A stretch of 10,291 nucleotides of DNA from an uncultured Ancrocorticia sp. (lineage in GTDB: Bacteria > Actinomycetota > Actinomycetes > Actinomycetales > Actinomycetaceae), in NCBI GenBank assembly GCA_905373325.1, contig CAJPTB010000036.1, positions 1 through 10,291 of the forward strand, in the 5' to 3' direction. The translations under genes and the position numbers were made by a program. This document shows positions 4,790 through 10,291 of this stretch, piece after piece. The notes under the pieces were generated by a model. The model searched no databases. It saw nothing but the letters and a program-made list of their open reading frames with translations, and was not told where the DNA came from. Position 1 is the first letter of the stretch. Each line of letters starts with the position of its first letter.

Positions 4790-5419
4790 AACCTATCCCG
4801 AATTCGTGCGACCCTTTGGAAACTGCGGCACATGCTGTTGGCTGTCGCGGTCCTGACCTCGCTGGCTGCGATCCTTTCGACCATACGGGGGCTGGCCCCT
4901 GCGACGGTCAGCGTCGTCGTGGCGAAGAAAGACTTGACGCCGGGAACCGCTCTCGGCTCGTCAAATCTCACGATCGCAGAGGTATCCGCCGAACTCGCTC
5001 CCGAAGGATTGACTCGCTCCTTCGAAGACCTCAACGAACGAGTCCTCATAACCTCCGTGCCCAAGGGCGCACCCGTGACGCGAAAGATGACCCTTTCAGA
5101 CGACTTTCTCGCTTCTGCACCCGAAGGAACCGAAATCGCCCCTGTGGTCGCTGACGTCGGCGGAGCCGACAAGCTCCTCACTCCGGGGCGCACCGTTGCC
5201 CTCTACGCACCGCCCGGGGAGCACAGCAAGGCTCGCGAAGCAGTGAAGATCGTGGATAAAGCAACGATCGTCGGGGTGGGGCCAAAGAATGAATCGACAT
5301 CCTTTGTTAGTGATTCCTCTCACACGTCGGTGTTGTACGTTGCTGTGCCTCAAAACACCATTAGCCTGGTTATCGGTTATGGCTCAACGATGCCCATGCG
5401 GGTTGTGGTCGTTCGTTAA
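4787..5419 (+). CDS. SAF-domain membrane-anchored protein (CpaB/RcpC-like)
   Basis: A 210-residue protein with a basic cytoplasmic start, one transmembrane helix (about residues 16-36, HMLLAVAVLTSLAAILS) and an extracytoplasmic part. Residues 40-103 form an SAF domain: VSVVVAKKDLTPGTALGSSN, then EDLNERVLITSVPKGAPVT, the pattern also found in CpaB, FlgA and antifreeze-like domains. Residues 104-210 resemble the RcpC/CpaB extension, with a TEIAPVVADV segment and a beta-rich end (TSVLYVAVPQNT). CpaB proteins help assemble Flp/Tad pili, but no other Tad gene is present, and this short actinobacterial form is usually found between fmdB and mscL, so its job is unknown. The ATG at 4787 is the only start, because an in-frame TAG lies 12 bases upstream. 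mscL follows 80 bases after the stop and is likely co-transcribed. Confidence 0.82.
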   Translation: MNLSRIRATLWKLRHMLLAVAVLTSLAAILSTIRGLAPATVSVVVAKKDLTPGTALGSSNLTIAEVSAELAPEGLTRSFEDLNERVLITSVPKGAPVTRKMTLSDDFLASAPEGTEIAPVVADVGGADKLLTPGRTVALYAPPGEHSKAREAVKIVDKATIVGVGPKNESTSFVSDSSHTSVLYVAVPQNTISLVIGYGSTMPMRVVVVR

Positions 5420-5499
5420 CCCCATGGCGCGTGACCATCACGTCCGCGTTGCAAAAGGGCGCGCGGGCCATCCACCCAAAAGAAAGAGATGGATTCACC

Positions 5500-5961
5500 A
5501 TGATTCAGGGTTTCAAGAAATTCATCATGCGCGGCAACGTCATCGATCTAGCTGTCGCTGTCGTCATCGCCAACGCATTCAAACCGATTGTCGACAACCT
5601 CGTCGAAAAAGTCATCAATCCCTTTATCGGTGGCCTGTTTGGAAAGCCGAATTTTGACTCAGTAGGCGAATTCACGGTTGGCAAAGGCAAAAACGCTGCT
5701 ACGGTTCAACCGGGTAGCATCCTCACAGCGCTGGTGTCCTTCCTTCTCGTTGCGGCGGCAGTCTACTTCTGCCTTGTCTATCCGATGAACAAGGCAAACG
5801 AGCGGCTCGCGAGGCGGAAGGGCCTTAACGCGGAGGAAGCCGAGGTCAGCGAGGAAGTCAGGCTCCTGACGGAGATTCGCGATGCGCTCGGCGGCGGCTA
5901 CATGAACGGCGGCGGTGCCGCGGGCGGTGGCTACACGGGTGGCGGTTATCGCCAGCAATGA
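5500..5961 (+). CDS. mscL: Large-conductance mechanosensitive channel MscL
   Basis: A 153-residue inner-membrane channel that opens on membrane tension and releases solutes during hypo-osmotic shock. Visible family features are the amphipathic N-terminal helix MIQGFKKFIMRGN, the pore helix VIDLAVAVVIANAF (14-27, with gate residues L17 and V21 as in Mycobacterium tuberculosis MscL), INPFIGG (39-45), a short extracellular loop, TM2 (about 73-97, ILTALVSFLLVAAAVYF), and a cytoplasmic helix with LLTEIRDAL (122-130). The usual glycine after VVI is alanine (A24). The tail after residue 130 is Gly/Tyr-rich. I chose ATG 5500 because homologues start at this M-x-x-G-F-K; an in-frame GTG at 5431 would add 23 atypical residues. 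Purine-rich AGAAAGAGA (5481-5489) may serve as a weak ribosome binding site. The gene is probably co-transcribed with the SAF gene and ends at the 6020-6050 terminator. Confidence 0.95.
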   Translation: MIQGFKKFIMRGNVIDLAVAVVIANAFKPIVDNLVEKVINPFIGGLFGKPNFDSVGEFTVGKGKNAATVQPGSILTALVSFLLVAAAVYFCLVYPMNKANERLARRKGLNAEEAEVSEEVRLLTEIRDALGGGYMNGGGAAGGGYTGGGYRQQ

Positions 5962-6015
5962 ACGGCCACGCCCAATAAGGACCGCTAGATTGACACGATC
6001 TAAAGTTGAAATCTA

Positions 6016-6056
6016 GAAAGAGGTGCCCCGGAGTCATTCCGGGGCACCTCCGTTTC
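6016..6056. terminator. Bidirectional intrinsic terminator between converging units
   Basis: GAGGTGCCCCGGA (6020-6032) and TCCGGGGCACCTC (6038-6050) pair perfectly over 13 bp with a five-base loop. On the plus strand CGTTTC follows, ending the mscL transcript. On the minus strand CTTTCTAGATTTC follows, giving a better T-rich tail for the helicase-like/126-aa transcript arriving from the right. Confidence 0.85.
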
Positions 6057-6231
6057 ATGACCAGCACTTCGACAAGAAAACCGCCTGGGACGGAATCGCC
6101 GGATAGAAACTGTCTGAACCAGCGTCCCGACATAAAACTTTGTGCATGATCATCGGTTTGAGAGCCTAGTGAGACGAGATTCGAGCATCCACCCCGCTGA
6201 AGCTCGAGAGTTTATCGCGAGGGAATCTGGC

Positions 6232-6612
6232 TTACAGCGTGCCGAAATGCGGCGGTCGGTCTCCGAGCAAGCGCCGCTCATTGGCGTCGCGAGCGGCGAC
6301 GGCCGACTCCTCGCGCTGGAGGGAGCGGGTCTCACGCAGGTCGTTGAGATGCAATGCTTCCTCGGGGTTCGCAATCTCACCGCGGGCCAGGCGCTCGGCG
6401 TCGACCCTCGACAAACGCACCGCCGCGCGACGCTTGCGCTTCGGCGCCTGCGATTGCCCGGCCAAACTCCGCCTTGCCGATTCGAGAGATCGATTCTGCG
6501 CCGGAGCTTCGGCAGCTGGATCTGACGTTGGCGAATCGCCGCTGGCGTCGGCAAGCGACTCGCGATTCGGATCGCCGTTTAAGTCCGATTCGCCAGCCTG
6601 AAACGCTTTCAC
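6232..6612 (-). CDS. Small conserved-looking protein translationally coupled to the helicase-like gene
   Basis: A 126-residue soluble protein that I do not recognise as a named family. The first 55 residues are polar and low-complexity. Then come a basic patch (KRKRR, 58-62) and a better-ordered half with RLSRVDAERLARGEIANPEE and LNDLRETRSLQREE, which looks helical. The last residues, DANERRLLGDRPPHFG, recall the R-P-P-H-W/F-G endings of small actinobacterial proteins next to such helicases (from memory, unverified). The GTG start overlaps the TGA of the preceding gene in GTGA (6609-6612), so translation is probably coupled. The second half has strong third-position G/C bias and the reading frame fits the operon and shared terminator. 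There is no signal peptide or membrane segment. It may be an accessory subunit of the helicase-like protein (inference). Confidence 0.78.
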   Translation of the reverse strand: MKAFQAGESDLNGDPNRESLADASGDSPTSDPAAEAPAQNRSLESARRSLAGQSQAPKRKRRAAVRLSRVDAERLARGEIANPEEALHLNDLRETRSLQREESAVAARDANERRLLGDRPPHFGTL

Positions 6613-9600
6613 TTTCTCTTGCCCCTGGAAGCGGAGCGCGAAGCCGAACGGCCGACCCCGGGAGCGGACTGAGAGGCGCTGGAGGCCGAACCGCCCGCCT
6701 CGGAAGCCGCTTTGGATGAATCCGAAGGAGAACGATCGCCTTCAGGCACAGTTTTAGAGGAGGCCTCAGAAGCGGGGTCAGCGGAGTACGGAGACTGCTG
6801 GGAAACCTCTGGCGACCGCGGGGCGGACTCGGAAGAACGCTGAGCTGCCTCGGAGGAACGCTGGGGCGCAGCCGAAGACGGACGGGAACCAGGAGCGGGA
6901 AGCGAGCCCGTCTCCGAAAAAGCCTCAGAAGAAGAGCTCGAGCCGGAGAGCCGGGAGACGGCGCCGTGGGAAGCGCCGGAATCTGAAAGCGCGTCGGAGC
7001 CGGAATCGCCGAGGCCCAAGCCAACCGCCAGGCCAGATCGGTCCACGACGTGGCCCAGAATCGTATCGACCTGCATGCCCCGCCCCTTGATTCCCAGCTC
7101 CTTGCGCAGAGCGTCGACGAACTCTGGGCGGCTGCGCTCGGCGCCGTCGGCGGCTATCCATGCGACCATCTCGTCCAGTTGATCGTCCGTATACGCGGCA
7201 AGGGAGAGGCCCTTCGCGACGTCCGGGCGGGGGCCGCGCTTGACCGCCGCCTCACGCCTCAGCTTTTCAGCCCAATTCGGGTCCTTCGGAAGAGGAGCCC
7301 CGCCGGTGACAGTTTCGCCGCCAGTGACAACTTCGTCTCCGACGACGACTTTGCTGCCAGTGACGGCTTCGCTGCCAGCGCCGTCAGCCGGCGCGGCCCA
7401 TTCGTCGCCGAGCACGGGCACCCTGACGCTGTCGGAAAGCTCGAGCGCGCGGGCTCGCTTGATCGCGTTGACAACGAGCGAGGCCTGGCCCTCCGGATCG
7501 ATGAACAGCGAGGTGGAGAAGGTCCTGATTACAGCCCAGCCCCGCGATTCCAGCCGCTCCAGCCAATACCTGTCCCTGCGCCGCACCGACGGTTCGTTTA
7601 CGTAGGCTTCGTCGTCGACCAAGACGGCGACCCGCCACGTGCCGGGAAGCTCGACGTCGCCGGCGACGAGCGGAATCCTCACGCCGTCGTCGAAGCCGAA
7701 ATCGGAGGCCACGGCGTACCCGGCGCGCACGAGCCTGTCCCGCAGGTCGGTGAGGAGGGCGCCTATCGGCTCGTCGGAACTGGAGGGGTCGAGCGGGACC
7801 TCGCGGCCGTCCGCCCTGTCGATGAGCTTCTCCAAAAGCCGCGGGCCGGGCGTGGACAGCCTGTCCGCGCCGATCTCGCCGGGGCCGAGGGAGGAGACGA
7901 TCTTCAGCTCGGAGCGCGCGGCCTCCATGGCGTCGACGAGGCCGGTGAGCCCGCCGGCCGTTGAGAGGGGCCCGAAGGTGTGCAGCACTCGCCCGTGCAC
8001 CGTCTTGCCCAGACCCACGGTCAAAATGATGGAGTCGCGGCGCAGGCCGCCGGTCTGCGTGAGCTCCAGGACGGCGAAAGGCTCGACCCCGCCTTTCGAG
8101 ACGAACTCGGCCAGCTGGGGGGAATCGGCGGCCAGCCGCGCAAGGGCTTCGCGTATGCGGACCGCGTGGGCCGGAGAGACGCAGACGACGGCGAGGGATT
8201 CGCCGGGCCGCGTCAGCACATGGTCGACGACGGCGTCGACCGCCGCGTCGACTTCGACCTGCGGCCCCTCGACCATGCCCGACTGCGGATTCGGCACGCC
8301 GCGCCCCTCCACGAGCACAAGGCTGGGCTTGCGGCCGCGCTTGGCCGACGGCACGAGCTCGAGGACGTCCGCATACCCCTGTTCGCGCAGCGTTTGGGTG
8401 GCCAGCTCGTCATGCTGGGCGCGCAGCGTGGGAAGCTCGCACACGGGCAGAATGTCTGCGAAGGCTGCGATCGTCGAATCCCCGCCCTCGGCCCGCGCGC
8501 GGCGAAGATTGCCCATGACGACGATCTGACGGCCGCGCATGAGCATCGAAACGGCCGAAGAGAGGCCGCCGGCGTCCTGCTCGTCCATGATGACGATGTC
8601 GGCCCAGGGCATGGGAGGCACGAATTCGGCCGTGATCATCGACGGAATGACCCACACCGGGCGGGACGCCTGAACGAGCCTCGGATAGGTGGCGATCGCG
8701 TCACGCAGGGCGCCCGTCGAGTAGCGTTCGAGCTGATCGTCGAGTTTGAGGGTGTCCTCACGCCGCTTCGAGATCGTTTCGCGCATGATCCTCACGACGG
8801 CGCGGGAAACCGGCCCGGCCAGCGTCTCGGTGTGCTCCCGGTCGAGCCTGCGCACCTCGGCGGCGAGGACGGCGAGGTTGGCCGGCGTCGTGCGAGAAAG
8901 GGCCGGGGAGCGCCCGACGAGCTGCTCGAAAAGGGAGGCCGAATATATGAGGTCGAGCTCGGCCGGGATCTGTTCGGTTCGCACGCCTCGCTCGGAAAAG
9001 TCCTTGACGACGCCGCCGAAGCCCTCCGCCTTCAGCTTGGCGACGAGCTCGTTGGCCCTGGGCAGGCGGGACATCGTGGCTTCGTCCATCGACAGCGAGA
9101 GGAGGAAGTCCAACAGCTCGCCCATCGGCATCATGCGGAGCTTCCTGCCGGGAAGGATCCCCTCCAGCTCCTCAAGCTGCCCGCCGGCGTCGCGCGCGCT
9201 TTCGCGGATCTGGGTCATGCCCTCGGGAAGCTTGGGCCAGCTGGCTTCCGCGCTGTAGCGCTTCCACACCTCGCGCTGGCGCTGCACGGTGACGAGGTCG
9301 CGGTGCAGGTCGTGGCTCACTGCCCCCGGCCGCACATAGTCTTTCGCCTGTTTCGTCAGACGGCGCCGCTCCGATCCCTTCATCTCCTCGCCGTGGCTTT
9401 CGCGCCATTCCTTCGACGCCGTCGCGATCACCATGTCCTGAACGGAGCGCTCGAAAATCTGGGGCAGGAAAATGTCGAGGGAGTGGGAGATTCCGCGCAG
9501 CATCTCAATCTGCTCGCGCCAGTCCTCGAAAGTCTCCGCCACGGAGAGCCCGGTCTCCTCCGCCGCGCGTTCGGCCTGGGCCTTGACGGCGGGGATCGTC

Positions 9601-10291
9601 TTGGACGCGAGCTTCTTGGCGAGGGCCATGGCCTCCTCCCCCGCCGCGGCCGTGTGAATGTCCGCGCCGGCCCACGGCGAGTCTGCCATGCCCACGAACG
9701 CCCCGAGCTCCGAGGCGTCTTCGAGTTGGGCCTGCACGTGCGAAAGCTCGCCCCGCAGGGCGTGGACGGTGTCGGAGTCCAGCCGGACCCTGCTGCGCGG
9801 GGCGTCCTTGCCCTCGGTCAGCCGCGCCAGCCTCTCCAGAAGCGAGTGCACCGAGTGCCCCCACTGGGGATCGACGTCGTGCAGCGAAGCGACGTACTCG
9901 CTGAGCTCGCGCCGGACGGCCACGAGGCGCGCCCGCAGCTCCAAAACGTCGGCCGGGTCCTCCTCGTCTCCGCGCAGCCGCATGCCCGTGCGGATGCGGC
10001 GCGCCACAGTGTCGAGGTCCGAAAAGTCAAGGACGAGGTCGCCCAGGCCCAGGCGCTCCATCTCGTCCACGAGGGCCCTGGCCGAGGAGGCGCGCCCCGG
10101 AATGTAAAGGATCGACCTGCCGGAGGCCGCGGCGTCGGCGACTATCGCCGCGAGGGCGCCCACCGCCTGCGATCCGGGCGGCGCGTCGACCACGATCGAC
10201 CGCCCGGACGCGATTGCCTCGATGATCGCCAGCTCGGCGGGGTCGCGGTCGCCGGCGCCGCGTTCGGCCTCCGGCGAACGGGCGCGCATCT
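6609..10291 (-). CDS. DUF4011/DNA2-like helicase relative with degenerate motifs (N-terminus outside window)
   Basis: At least 1226 residues; residues are numbered from ATG 10289, which is probably internal. Homologues have a few hundred residues, including DUF4011, before the P-loop. Order of parts: P-loop region (32-60) with VVDAPPGSQAVG, where GPPGTGKT is expected; motif Ia-like SGRSILYIPGRASSARALVDE and GLGDLVLDFSDLD; a long helical insertion (about 90-530); Walker B DIVIMDEQDAGG (564-575); a motif-III equivalent IVVMGNLRRA; a motif V/VI region (about 755-800) with VLHTFGPLSTAGG; a PD-(D/E)xK Vsr/MTES-like fold (about 845-945) with RRRDRYWLERLESRGWAVIR; an 18-bp-encoded hexapeptide repeat; a helical domain (about 1030-1085) with DDQLDEMVAWIAADG; and a 140-residue Ser-rich tail ending RGKRK. 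Several catalytic residues are missing (see findings), so activity is doubtful. It is followed by the coupled 126-aa gene. Confidence 0.8.
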   Translation of the reverse strand, partial: MRARSPEAERGAGDRDPAELAIIEAIASGRSIVVDAPPGSQAVGALAAIVADAAASGRSILYIPGRASSARALVDEMERLGLGDLVLDFSDLDTVARRIRTGMRLRGDEEDPADVLELRARLVAVRRELSEYVASLHDVDPQWGHSVHSLLERLARLTEGKDAPRSRVRLDSDTVHALRGELSHVQAQLEDASELGAFVGMADSPWAGADIHTAAAGEEAMALAKKLASKTIPAVKAQAERAAEETGLSVAETFEDWREQIEMLRGISHSLDIFLPQIFERSVQDMVIATASKEWRESHGEEMKGSERRRLTKQAKDYVRPGAVSHDLHRDLVTVQRQREVWKRYSAEASWPKLPEGMTQIRESARDAGGQLEELEGILPGRKLRMMPMGELLDFLLSLSMDEATMSRLPRANELVAKLKAEGFGGVVKDFSERGVRTEQIPAELDLIYSASLFEQLVGRSPALSRTTPANLAVLAAEVRRLDREHTETLAGPVSRAVVRIMRETISKRREDTLKLDDQLERYSTGALRDAIATYPRLVQASRPVWVIPSMITAEFVPPMPWADIVIMDEQDAGGLSSAVSMLMRGRQIVVMGNLRRARAEGGDSTIAAFADILPVCELPTLRAQHDELATQTLREQGYADVLELVPSAKRGRKPSLVLVEGRGVPNPQSGMVEGPQVEVDAAVDAVVDHVLTRPGESLAVVCVSPAHAVRIREALARLAADSPQLAEFVSKGGVEPFAVLELTQTGGLRRDSIILTVGLGKTVHGRVLHTFGPLSTAGGLTGLVDAMEAARSELKIVSSLGPGEIGADRLSTPGPRLLEKLIDRADGREVPLDPSSSDEPIGALLTDLRDRLVRAGYAVASDFGFDDGVRIPLVAGDVELPGTWRVAVLVDDEAYVNEPSVRRRDRYWLERLESRGWAVIRTFSTSLFIDPEGQASLVVNAIKRARALELSDSVRVPVLGDEWAAPADGAGSEAVTGSKVVVGDEVVTGGETVTGGAPLPKDPNWAEKLRREAAVKRGPRPDVAKGLSLAAYTDDQLDEMVAWIAADGAERSRPEFVDALRKELGIKGRGMQVDTILGHVVDRSGLAVGLGLGDSGSDALSDSGASHGAVSRLSGSSSSSEAFSETGSLPAPGSRPSSAAPQRSSEAAQRSSESAPRSPEVSQQSPYSADPASEASSKTVPEGDRSPSDSSKAASEAGGSASSASQSAPGVGRSASRSASRGKRK
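7303..7374 (-). repeat. 18-bp in-frame tandem repeat in the helicase-like gene
   Basis: Four contiguous 18-base units (7303-7320, 7321-7338, 7339-7356, 7357-7374; plus-strand consensus near CCAGTGACGACTTCGCTG) encode hexapeptides GSEAVT, GSKVVV, GDEVVT and GGETVT. They form a linker between the nuclease-like fold and the C-terminal helical domain. Confidence 0.8.

Noticed and set aside
5431..5499. Upstream GTG start adding 23 residues to MscL
   Set aside because: The MscL N-terminus begins at M-I-Q-G-F-K-K-F in homologues; the extension has no family match and no better ribosome binding site.
5985..6016. TTGACA at 5990-5995 and CTAGATT/AATCTAG arms after mscL as a promoter
   Set aside because: A perfect -35 exists, but no TANNNT -10 lies at 16-19 bases and no gene follows on the plus strand before the terminator.
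6142..6525. 127-codon plus frame antisense to the 126-aa gene
   Set aside because: The minus-strand gene has the GTGA coupling, codon bias and shared terminator; the plus frame has no ribosome binding site or recognisable content.
7050..7964. 304-codon plus frame, and a 296-codon plus frame at 7639-8529, antisense to the helicase-like gene
   Set aside because: They are complements of a strongly codon-biased gene with recognisable domains. They have Ser/Arg/Pro-rich sequence without any family pattern.

Overview
The window is high-GC DNA with actinobacterial gene content and order: a SepX/GlpR-type divisome protein, 5-formyltetrahydrofolate cyclo-ligase, an FmdB zinc-ribbon protein, an SAF-domain protein, MscL, and a DUF4011/DNA2-like helicase relative. 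GTG starts and probable leaderless genes fit Actinomycetota. The Ser/Gly/Ala-rich tails and overall style suggest Actinomycetales (Actinomycetaceae or a relative), but family level is a guess.

Layout. Positions 1-272 hold the edge of an unidentified reading frame of very odd composition (143 consecutive bases without T), abutting a tRNA-Ala(CGC) gene on the minus strand (273-348). Positions 349-798 carry no gene but contain a degenerate tandem repeat of about 41 bp, ending in a perfect 13-bp hairpin just downstream of the minus-strand sepX/glpR gene (799-2313). Positions 2314-3140 are gene-free on both strands and contain two clean inverted repeats. From 3141 the plus strand carries 5-FCL, an intrinsic terminator at 3982-4018, a 24-bp tandem repeat, then fmdB, the SAF-domain gene and mscL. 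The mscL unit ends at a bidirectional terminator (6020-6050). From the other side the minus strand carries a large helicase-like gene, truncated by the window edge, and a small GTGA-coupled gene converging on the same terminator.

How the genes relate. 5-FCL, FmdB, SAF and MscL form a familiar actinobacterial neighbourhood; FmdB-SAF-MscL may be partly co-transcribed, although the SAF gene also seems to have its own leaderless promoter. sepX is normally linked to galU and glp (moeA-like), which lie between it and 5-FCL in many actinobacteria; here that segment is replaced by about 0.8 kb without a gene. The helicase-like protein keeps its overall architecture (degenerate P-loop, DE Walker B, Vsr-like nuclease fold, C-terminal helical domain) but lacks several catalytic residues, and its coupled 126-aa partner is unrecognised. 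These two are the best candidates for undescribed biology. Other points worth a second look are the T-free run, the minisatellites, the paired leaderless promoters and the missing galU-glp block.
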